Source: Cliona cf. orientalis (taxonomy: Eukaryota > Porifera > Demospongiae > Clionaida > Clionaidae). Taken from it: DNA of 64,000 bases. Below the pieces are notes generated by a model, which worked only from the letters and a program-made list of their open reading frames with translations, did no database searches and was not told the origin of the DNA. How positions within the stretch are numbered: the stretch's first letter is position 1; every line of letters begins with the position of its first letter. Positions 23,701-35,700 of this stretch are shown in pieces. The DNA lies in contig OZ005699.1 in the NCBI GenBank assembly GCA_963930775.1, positions 4,857,501 to 4,921,500 on the forward strand, written 5' to 3'. Position numbers and translations under genes: made by a program.

Positions 23701-26700
23701 TGAACTCTTTGATCAGTGGTTTGCTCACCATTTTTGTTGTATGCTCTATCAGCAAGACCACTTCTGTTGCTACTGGATAGACATTCAGCTCACTTTTGTC
23801 CAGAATTTGTAAATTAAACACTAATTAATTTTAAACACTAAGCTAAGTAGTTACACACTAAGTAGAAAAAAAAAAGACTAAATTAATTCGTGGAGGAACT
23901 GGGAACACTTGGGGATGTAATTTTTACATGGGCATGCAGAATGGGTCGAAAAACGAGATTGGACATGAGAAAATTTTGATTCACGCCTTAGAATTAAAGT
24001 TACGGCCCTTTAAAGTTTACCCATATGTTTGTATAGGGAAGCCATGTGTTTGCAATGTTTTGAGTCCCGGTGTGCGTTATTTAGAAAATCGCTAGTCCAG
24101 TACATGCATAGGCTACCATGGAGCTGGTATTGCATCCAGAGACTTGCTGAATGGATGAGGAATCAGTCACAGCAGTAACTCTCCCGTTTTTGCTGAGAGG
24201 TAGGTGGGATAATACAGCTATAGTTTTACATTATGGATGTGTGGGAAAGTACATCTAGTTGAGAAACATAACTATAATTGTTTTGTGCTTTTCCCCTAGC
24301 CTTGTGTGTGTGCTGTGGTGATCTTGAGTACTAGTACGAAGTAACGTGTTGCAGGGGCCACAGGTACTGAACCTCTTCCCCTAGACTTGTGTGTGTGCTG
24401 TGGTGATCTTGAGTACTAGTAGGAAGTAACATATTGCAGCGGCCACTGGTACTGAACCTCAACACTGATCATATACTCTGAGTTTCTAGGCTCTATTAGG
24501 AGCATAGACGGCCTTGCTTCCGATTGTATGGGCATCCAGCTCAACTATGTGGTGGTTTCTGGACAATTTTTTTACAGTAATATTCGGGATGACTATAATA
24601 TTATACTGTAGCATGTGAATATTATATACATGCTTGTTTCTAATTATGTGGCACTTTTATCTGCTTAGTGTGCATGGTAGCTCCTTAGATGATTTCCAAC
24701 AATCTAACTGCGCTGCAGGCGCAGTTAGAGTGGGTGGAAATCATCTAAGATACTAGGTATTGTTACTATGGTATACCAATGCTAAATCGTACAGGCACTG
24801 TACACTGATTAAATTATTGTGGGCTAGGGTAGCTGTTTTGAACATGACTTGACTATGGATGCTCTACTGAAGAATGGTTTTAGTGACATTAGATGTTGTT
24901 ACCATAGTAATAATATACATGTGTGTATACCAAATGTACATAAAGTATTGCAGTGTATGTATCTGCATGGTAAACGATCAATATAAAGTTAGCCTAAGTG
25001 CATATTAATTTGTGCGAACCTATACAATGCAGGTATGTATACCCTTATGTGCCGCAGTTTTTTTTTTTTTTCTGCTTAGTGTGCACGGTAGCTTGAAAAA
25101 AAAATAGTAACTTTAATTAATTAATTCAGGGGGGAATTGGGAGCACCTGGGGACATAATTTTTGTACCGGCGCGCAGAATGAATCAAATGCAGAGATTTG
25201 ACCTTCAGGAATTTTGATTCACGCCTTAGAATCAAAGTTACGGCCCTTTGAAGTTTCCCCATATATTTGTACAGGGAAGCCATGCGTTTGCAATGTTTCC
25301 GCCCACGCGCGCACATAAACGTGACGACCTTTACCAACTTTTTGACAAAAATTGAAATTTAGGATGCCTGCTTGCATTGTATGGTTCCACTATGCACCCA
25401 GCTTGATTATGTGGTGGTTTTTGGACAATTTTTTTTCTGCTTAGTGTTCTGGTCGCCTTGAAAAAAAAAAAAAAAAAAACAGCACAAGAAGATGTTACTG
25501 TTTTATGATCCTGCCAAACACGATTCACCTCACACAACCACTTGACAAAGGGTGTTTTGGACATTTGAAGCAGAAATGGAAGGAAGTATGTCGGTAAAGA
25601 ATTCAGGTAAAGTTGCCACCCAATTTGATTTTTCTTAGCAGGTATTGAAGGTGAAAAGCCCAAAAGTAAGGAACTATTCATTATTATTCAGCATATCTTC
25701 ATGTTACAATTTATCAGACAACTCTGTTAGGACATGTGACAAAGATGCATGTAGTATCTGTACACAGAATGAATCAGAGAACAAAAGCAGACAGAAGATC
25801 GATCTACAATATAAGAGCAATTGGAAGGCCAACCTAACAACTACGAAAGAAATTATGGGTACTAAACCTTTGGCTAAGAAAGTTAACTAAGTATGACATG
25901 CACAATCATGCAACATAGAGACGATCCATGTACCTTTTATCCTAGCAACTGTGCAGGCTTTACATAATGAGATTAGTACCAGAATAAACAGCTGGACCAC
26001 GAAAAAGGCCACTGAGAAGCACGACACTATAATTATTATACGTAGACCATGCAAGCTCTGTCCAGGTAAATGTCCTCAGAGCTGTAAAAATCTGATAACA
26101 GTGAGAGTCTGGATGAAGGAAATGGTGGCAGTTTAACAACTGAACATGTGAAAAGGACAACATACAGCATGAGCACCAAACAATGCCAGCAATTTGACAC
26201 TTCAACCAGTCATTACAGAAGTAAGCTAGTGCTCTCTCTCTCTTAATATAGTGAAACCTCTGAACATGCAGCGGACACATTGGAGGTAGGACTCTTGTCC
26301 GTTGTTGAGAGTTCGTCCCAATCTCGAAAGCTGACTAGCTACATGGCCACACCCCTGATCTTGAGGTCGATGATCATTAATAGGTTTTATGGGGAGGGGT
26401 GTTGCTTACAGAAGCTGAATCAGAAAGTCTTGATCAAACCATGCTCTACCAGGGCAGAGAATGAACAAAAAAAGGAGTGGACAGAATGTCTGAGTAACAA
26501 CATCAAAAGTTGATCTTATTCTAGACTTATGATTTGTGCTCGCAGTTTTGGTCTCTGTCCGTCCTCAAAGGTTTAATATTTTGTTTAGATTGCTGTCCGT
26601 TGTTCAGAGTAGAGAGGTGTCTGGTTCTCGGAGGTTCCAAATATACTATTTCTATAGGAAGAGCAATCAGGGAACATGGAATTTTTCCGCTGTATAGTGG

Positions 26701-29700
26701 TTATCTGCTTCTCAGAGTCTCTTATTAAAGGTTTCACTGTATAATTTGGGTTGCCACCCTAGGATTTTTGTTCATACATGTGTGTACGTGCCTCACTTAG
26801 AACTTTGGCATGCATTAGGCGTTTGCCCACTGGAGCAAAATCCTGAATTGCCTGTGCATGTAACACTGCATGTGCATGCATGACTTAATAATTAATGTTA
26901 CAATATTCTTTAGGAAAGAACAAAACCTCTCAAGCGCCAGGTTCTGGAGCTGGAGAAATCTATGAATCTAGTGCTCAGAAGCAAGAGGGAAGAAATGACC
27001 ATGATGTATATAGCACTCGAGCTCGAAGTGCAAGAAAGCAAAAGCCACAACAACTACACTGTATATAGGTACAAAATACATGTAATTAAAAAAGCTTGAG
27101 TTACAACCTTGAATTGTTTCATTATCCCAGAATCTAAGTGTGAAAAATCAGTATGTGATCATCAAACTTCTGCAAATTGGGTGGAATGTGAGCTATGTTG
27201 CCGATGGTACCACTTAGTGTGTGTGGGACTAACAGCAAAGGAGGCCAAAAGTGCAATATTTTATTTTGTTTGTAAAGACTATAATATATGAGGCAACTTA
27301 GCTTGGACCTAAAAATGTTTGCAGTATTGTGATACTATGCAAGTACAACGTATTCTGTTCATCTATATGGATGCAAATGTAGTTTGTTTTGTCACTTCCC
27401 GAGTATGAGTGGGCGGGGCTCGTAAGTCATGACTTGGCTGCTGGAGGGTCCGGCCTATGTCTGCATGGAATTGACTCGAGGAGAGTTGGTGGCATCACAC
27501 TGAGAGAGAGGCCGACCGTAGTTTGGTTGAATCTGGGCAATATTCCATAAAATTCGGACTCCTAGTTCAAAGCTGGCTAGAAACTACCTTGAGAGGTCTT
27601 CTTATACCCTTGAAGTGACTGGATGCCTTCGACCTTGCTCTGGAGCACCATCTGATTATTCATGTTGTCCGACCTTTGCTGACTTAGTCTATTATATGTG
27701 CAAGCTGAAACACTTAAGCCCCGTTTACACTAGGCCTTTAAACCAGCTTGGAAGCCAGCTTAGTTTAAGCTGGCTTAGTGTAAACGCGCTAAACCGCTTT
27801 ACAAGTCGCCTTCTAAACCGGTTTGTAAACCATGTCTGGGAGGTGGTTTGAAACCGGTTTCAAACCGGTTTAGGATATGTTGCTATACAAACTGTCCATG
27901 TGTAAACGCTCTAAGCTGGCTTAAGGCGCTTACATAAGCTGGCTTGAGGCAGAGGAGGTCGGACATGCATAGTGCAATACATAAAGACAAAAATCTTTGA
28001 ATTGTGGGGTAATACTTTGTCAGTGACTCCATAATGATGAAACATCACATCCTGGCCTATTGTGATCATCAAAATACTGTTACTTGTATGATGGGGTGCA
28101 TATTTACAATAATAATATTATATTCTATCGCATTCCATGTATGTAAAAGAGCTCAAAGGTATCCCATGGTTGATTTTCTCACGGGGCACAGGTTGGGCAC
28201 AGACATCTCTTCTGAACATAGACTAACTGGCCAAGTTTTATTCCCCAATTCCAAAAATTCCTCAATTATGTATGAGACCTTGTCCAACCTCCTCTGGGCT
28301 TGAGGCCCTACGTGTAAACGCGATTAAAGCGCATTCCAAAGCGGTTTAGTCTAAGCCAGCTTGTATGTGTAAACGGGGCTTTATTGCACTAAGCATTTAA
28401 TCACTACACACTATAATATTTCTATAGCCTGGATAATATATAACAATCATGACCTTATGAGTACGCGCGTACCATAAATCACAAATACATCGTTAAAATA
28501 TTTGGACAAACTAGGGCCTTGCTTATGCAAAAATATATGCACAAAAATAATATTATATGCACAATATTAACGATAATGTGGTGCAGGATCGTTTGTCCAA
28601 AAGTTATTATGCATGTGCTATGTACAACGAAAAATATTTTCAAATGATCATTTCTTATATAATCAGTATCCTAAACCTGGAGGGCATAAAGGATGTGCTC
28701 TGCTACAAATTTAGAAGGCCCATGATTGGTCAAAATTGTAGTACCGTGTGCACAAACAAGTGTGGCCATAGAGATGCATTCTTAAACGAATGGTGCAAAG
28801 TGCCACGTGTTTTAAGAGGCCTAGCAGGCCACGTGCCACTGAGTCTCGAGTGAAGCGAGAGACGAGGTTTGTTCTTGTCATAGTCTGGTGGTAGATTCGA
28901 CCATAGATATTCGATGTTAGAGCAGAGAGAGAATATTGCCATTGCAGTGATGAGTTTGAACAGCTGCTGCTGACCTGCATCGAGGATGTGGTCTACAAAA
29001 TAATGGGTTCAAAGTTTATACTGCTGCGTGCACACTGTACTATTAAACGGTTGACATACAGTTAGGGAGGTGATGCTATTTAGATTTTCTCTGAGTACTG
29101 CATGTGAATAACTTGTGCATATTAGCCACATTATCCCATGATTGTGACACGAAACGTACCGTATAGCCAGAGAATTTGGCTGATTGGTCTCAACCAGTGA
29201 GGATAAAAATATTGGCGGATTTTAATTTGGCTGATTGGTCTCAACCAGTGAGGATAAAAATATTGGCGGATTTTAATTTGGTGGATGGCCGAGTTAGATT
29301 AAGCCACGCCCTGAATCTGCAGCATGTGCATGTGTGCTTGAGATCATTGAGGGGAGTGGCTTCATCACGATTGCATGTGCATGTGCGCTTGAGATCGTTG
29401 AGGGGAGTGGCTTCATCATGATTGAGCAAATTGTATGGAGCAGTGCGTATGGAGGCATCATAGTATTTGGACTCCAAGCCACAAACGAGCCTTGAAGGAT
29501 CAGTACGCGGTAAAAGTGATTTGATCGAGTGATACCAGGTACCAAGTTAGTGCAAAGATCACAACCACCAATTTGCTCTGCAATGCGCACCTTTGTGTGC
29601 GCAAATATAAGAATGACTTAATATTGGTGGATTTTAATTTGGTGGCTGGCTGGCTGATCTGCCAAACCGCCAAATTTAATTCCCTGCCGGCTATACTGTA

Positions 29701-32700
29701 CTTGTTCAACGTAAAAAGTAATATTTTGTACTTGAAATACAGTCGAGCCTCCGAACAAAGGACACTTTGGGAACGGGCCTCTTGTCCTTTGCTCGGAAGT
29801 TGTCCCTATCTCGGAGGTTCATGATTTTTCAACCCATTTTGATTGTACTATCCTAATAACAAGTTAGTAAATGCACTGAAATGCATAATAAAGTAGTAGA
29901 GATGATAATTAAGTGGTTGGTATGTTTTGTTTTCAGTATCAACACAGCACAGGCTGAATTTTTTTGCCTGAAGTACTGGCTACTCCCAATCGTTGTCTGG
30001 ATTCAAGGCTAATATTATTATCGCGCATGCAGCATAATATTGCGACCGCCTAGATTGTGACGAAGGTGGGCGTGGCATCATAAATTTAAGGCGTGGTTTC
30101 TGGATGTCCGCTATTTAGAGGCAGTTTTGTATTGAAAAGACACGTTGGGAACTTGGATCTTGTCCGCTGTCCGGAATCGAGAAGCGTCCGCTTCTCGGAG
30201 GTTGCTAATGTACTATAACTATGCTAAATTCAATCGGTAACACGGCACTTGTCCGCTGTAGAGAGGTTGTCCGCTTCTCGGAGGGTCCGTTATCAGAGGC
30301 TCGACTGTATTCACGATTTATGGCATGTACATAGTCCCACAATATCAAACAAGGATACTAGCATAAATACATGTACCTTCACACAAAGTACAAAAAATAG
30401 TGTACATGTAAGTACCGTAGTGTCCCGGGTAAGCGATCGTGCCACTATGGGTACTCAAATATAACTTGAGATTTTGGCCTGCATATGGCACTTACCTGGG
30501 ATCAAAATACCATATATTTGTATAGAAATTGCTATACCGTAGGTTGGGTTTTAATTGTGAGTATTTATTAATTGCGAATTGCGAGTTTTTCTACGTTTCG
30601 CAATTAATAGATTCGCAAACATAAATGTGCACGTATACTGCGGTACGGTACGGGGTTGTCCATCGCAATTATAGGATTCGCAATTTGGCCTGACTTGACT
30701 AGAACGCAATTATTAAACTATGCTACGGTATATAATATAATGACCCCTTGAAATGCAGTACATGGGCGCTTACCCGGGAGTGGTTATTGCCCGCATAAGT
30801 AAGATAAAAGTGGTCGGGACAACAGACAAGAGGCATCTGGACCTTTCGAGCAACACTAAGCTAAGCATATATATAGGGATGCACAAGGTTTCTTTGGTTT
30901 GTGTGGGGATACATGGGTGTCACAGATAAATTCAGTTATAGCTATAGAAATCAGAGAATAATGAATGCACAGGAGTGCAGAACCCTCACCATGCATACAG
31001 CATATGGCTCACTGTGTATAAAACTATATACATGTTCAATAGCAGGAGTATTAAACTACTGTACATACCCTGCACCTAAACTGGGTTCAGGCTGGTGCTA
31101 GAGGCTAGAGTCGGTGATCTAAGAGATGGCCCAAAGGCACCTGGCTATGTCACTGAATTAAACTGAAAGCCTCTGTGATATACTTCAACTGAATTATGTT
31201 TACACTATCACTGCATTGACAACTGACCAGCAAAGCATAGTCTCGTGCCCAGCCCCCTTTCACGCACACGGAGAGAAGGGGTCTGGCCAAACGTGTATAG
31301 GGCCCGTGTCGCCGAGGAATGTATGACGTGACGTATTTCTGGTGTGCGTGAATAAGAAACGCGAATAAATTAACATTCCATTGGGCACCAAGGGTATTAT
31401 TTCGTACGAACGCGCACGCGCACAATCATTAATGTGCACTCCGTTCATGCCCGCGCAGTCATGTGACTTGATCCGTGCATCTGATTGGCGCACTGTACGT
31501 TGCACGGGTGACACGGGCCCTATATATACACGTTTGGCCAGACCCCTTCTCTCCGAGTGCGTGAAAGGGGGCTGGGCACGAGACTACAGCAAAGCATAGA
31601 ATGGCAACAGTCATGTAGTTGAAGTAGGTGCCATGTAAACACAATTGCAACAGCTGCACACTACTACTCCACTGGGCAGGACTTAACATGACCCTCTTCC
31701 TTTAGGCTACATTTACCTAGAATGTGTACTTTCTCTATGACGACCCTTACCATTTAGCAAAGGAGGGTTGCGACGGACGGACAGAAATCGCCAAACGATT
31801 ACAGTAACCATCTGCCTACGCTTTGTGGCGAGGGTTAATGATGTACATGTACACATTTACATACATGTAGGCTTATTTACTTTGTCAGTTGTTGGATACT
31901 CAATAAATTATTTTGAGCAATAACATTACATGTCAGTATTTCCCCCAGCATACCTTAATCAGGGTGGGCCACCCTGTTTGACTTTGGGCTAATTGGATAA
32001 ACATCAAAGAAATAGGTGGAATTTAAAGTCACAACTTAATTAAAAGTCTATGAATATCATTAAGCACCCGAATCCCTGCATGTAACAGAATTGTAAAACT
32101 GAGGGACCTTTCAACCTACAGGTGGATCTTCATTGGCCCTACACAACTGAACAAGAAACCATGTGTATGGCTGTGATAAGTGGGTGCTACATAAAATCAT
32201 TTGTCAATAGTTATGTATTTAACATTCGAACATTAAATTTTATACCACAAAGAGGACTGATCCCATGGTAAAGAGTATACATGTACCATATGGCCGGGTA
32301 ATTGTCGGGGGTGCTAATTTTTGTGGAAAGTAGAGAAGGCCCTCAGAATTAATTTTCATGGTTTTAGATTTCATAATAGCAATCAAGTCTAGGGGTATGG
32401 TGCTGCACAAACAATGTTGTATAAATCGATGCACACGCTCGATCTCGCTCACGATCTTCTTTGTTACTAAGCCATAGCTGCAAAGAGACTTGGACAAATG
32501 GCCGGCATAAAATAGAAGAATATTAGTGTCGAAGACGCCATCAGCTTGATGATAGTGGCTACTGTTATTTGTTAACACTGAGAACAGTAACAGTTGGCTG
32601 TGCTGCCACAGTGTTTTAGCCATGCCTATCATCTGGGACTTGCATAATATATCACCGTAGGCATTAATTTTTGTAGGTGGGAGATCGTTGTGACTGCCAA

Positions 32701-35700
32701 GTCAACCACGAAAAGAAAGAAATTTAGCACCCCACAAAAATTACCCGCCATACAGTGTACACCGCTCCAACTCTCTTAATATATGCTAGCTCCAAGGACA
32801 TGGACCACACCCACTACGACTAGCAATACAATTGTAGCAGAGTCTTCTGGTACTGGAACAATTAATTGCTAAAGCTATGCATATACCAGTACCGTAGAAA
32901 CTGATTGTTAAGCGCTGCTCGCTGTTAAGTGCGTAGTTTTATGCGAGCTTTACCGCTCTTTGTTAGGCGCATGCCCAGTAAGCCACTTGAATGACGAGCG
33001 ATCGGTTACATGAGCCCAGAAAGAAGGCTAAAAGTAGGCTGGAGAAGAAAACGTCAAGAATTACGCTCTCTGGTCGCTTCTTGGCCACCGTTGTAGACCT
33101 TTCTACCCTCGACACGTTCTTTACGCACGCCCTACCTACCATGTTTTAGCACTTTTAATTAAGCGCATGCTTCCTGTTAAGCGCATACTTTTTGTTAAGC
33201 GTATATTTTCTTGCTGCCGCGTGTTATAAGCGCATGCGCTTAACAACCAGTTTCTACGGTATGTTAGTTTTACAGCTATTGCTTATAGTAGTACGGCCAT
33301 TTGTCTTGGAGCCCTCATAATACCATGGGCTATTGGCCAACATTTACAAGTAGTTAAAGGCATTGTGTCGTGCTGTAAGTGCTGATTCCCTGCTAATTGA
33401 AGCCGCATGCACCCACGTAGTAAATAAATACTGGGCGTGGCGTATGGCTGATAAGTTCGTGTGTACATTCAAATCTGTTTGCTGAGGCTAGCTCTGCTCT
33501 GCTGGATGTTAGTCTCGTGCTTAGACCCCACCCCAAAAGGAGGAAAGGATCTGGGGACATTGGCACTGATTCTTGATTCTGCAAGATTAGCAATCATGTG
33601 ATTATTTGCATAGATTTGTATTGGAGCATGTGTGGTCACATGATGGTGGCGGTGCACACAACTAAGAAAATATCTGCAGTGACCCAAAACCTTTCCTCGT
33701 GTGCGTGGTGGATCTGGGAACGAGACTACTGGACGTTTGACTTTCTAGGCATTGTGTAGGCTCTCGATCCTGTACTTATCAGTATTCTTGCTCTTTAGCC
33801 GTCCATAACCGCAGATTGCAGGCTTCTCAGCTGGATCGTCGCGAACGTCTTTTGTGCTGCACGTATTTGATCTCCACGTACTTCTGTGGACTATACCGTG
33901 ATATTGGGCGTGCCCATACTTCCTGTGCCCACTTAATTGAATTTTTGAACTAATGAGCTCATTAAGAAGCAATTATACCTCTGTATGGACACAATGCCTT
34001 TAAGCAATTATAACCTACAAGTAACTAAGTTACTTACTGTACTTAAAGGCATTGTGTCATGCTATAAGGGCTGATTGCCTGCTAATTGAAGCCGCACGCG
34101 CCCACGCCATAAATGAACACTGGGCGTGGCAGATGGCTGATAAGTTCGCGTGTACATTCAAATCTGCCCGCTGAGGCTCGCTCTGCTGGGCGTTCGACTT
34201 TCTAGGCATCGTGTAGGCTCTCGATCATATATTTATCAGTGTTCTTACTCTTTAGCCGTCCATAACCGAAGATTTCAGGTTTCTCAATTCGACTGTCGCG
34301 AATGTCTTCTGCGCTGCACGTGTTCGATCTCGTGGACTATACCGTGATATTAGGCGCGCCCGTACTTCCTGTGCCCACTTTAATTGAATTTTTGAACTAA
34401 TGAGCTCATTAAGAAGCAATTAGGCCTTATGTATGGACACAATGCCTTTAATACAACGTACGGAAAAAAATGTCAATTTTGAAAAACGTGCTTTTCTGGT
34501 AAAGATTGTCAATCGCTCCATATATACACGGTATATGAGAATTTGTAGAATGGTAATTACCCCGCGCGTATGCACAAGGGGTAAAGCAATCGGTTTGTCT
34601 GTCTGTTGGCAACATTTCATATGCAGCCCTGCATATGACACTTTAATACTGTCAACTACGATTATTAAGCGTATGTGGTAGATGGAAAGCTGCATGTAGT
34701 ACGCGCATAACAAATGATAATATGTGCTTATAGAACGCAGCCACACTCACGAATACATGTAGTAGGCAGGTACATGTGACTGAACACGCACGCGAGCACT
34801 CGAGTGCAAGCTAGCAAGTCATCTAAGATGACTAGTGTTGGCAATTTAAGCACTGCATCTGAGGATTCAATACTGGCATGTCTTGAGTTCGTCCACCTAG
34901 TACATGCACATGTATATGTATGTACATACCTGTTGAATGCTCATGGCCATCGCTGACTGATTTTTGCCAGCTGTTGATGCTAAGGTCAGACGCCACACCT
35001 GTAATATGCAGCTACCTGTTTTTGAAAGAAATTTTTGACCTCATGGCATATACCCATATCTGTGCATTGTGGCCAAGTATTTGTGGGAGTGTTTCATGAG
35101 GTTTTTTCTTATCCTGTGTACATACTAGGATGATGTAAACGATCTAGGGGGGCGAGCCTTCGCTCACATGCATAGCATAGACAGACTTAGTAAAGGGATG
35201 CCCCCTTTACTATATCTTTGATGGATCCAAAGTACATGTACAAGTAGGTATAGCTATCATCATCCACTGAGCACAATCTGTTATTGCTAAAACTTCAAGA
35301 AATGCGGAGTTAACAGTTGTGTACTAAGCATGGTTCAATCCCAGTATGTTGGGAGCTTTGGCCCTTACATGTATGTGGCTAAAATCATCTGAGCAACTAT
35401 GTATAGCTACATGTAGCTTGGACTTTGTAGCATTACAGAAATTCAGACTATAGCCTTGTTGCCGTAGAAACTACTGATGTCTTGCCTTTGTTTGTTTTAC
35501 ACTACTGATGTCTAGCCTTTGTTTGTTTTCTTATGTTTTCTGTCCTTCTACTTGAGCTGGATGCAAGCTACATGTACATGCATCTTTTGGTAAGCTCCTC
35601 CCCCTCAGTGGGTGGGAGGCGAGTGCAGCTATATTAGTGTTGATGATCTTTACCGTAATGTTTGTGTGCATATGCAACGAGCTAGCAAACATGTGGACAA

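Larger units (their letters stand above)
21854..25641. other. BARD1 intron 3 with repeats and a transposase relic
   Basis: It contains one arm of an inverted repeat (22101-22431), a pogo-like transposase relic (22855-23815), two diverged copies of a segment starting AATTC..GGGAACTGGGA (about 23882-24060 and 25118-25300), a tandem repeat (24290-24461) and a hairpin (24685-24748). Confidence 0.6.
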
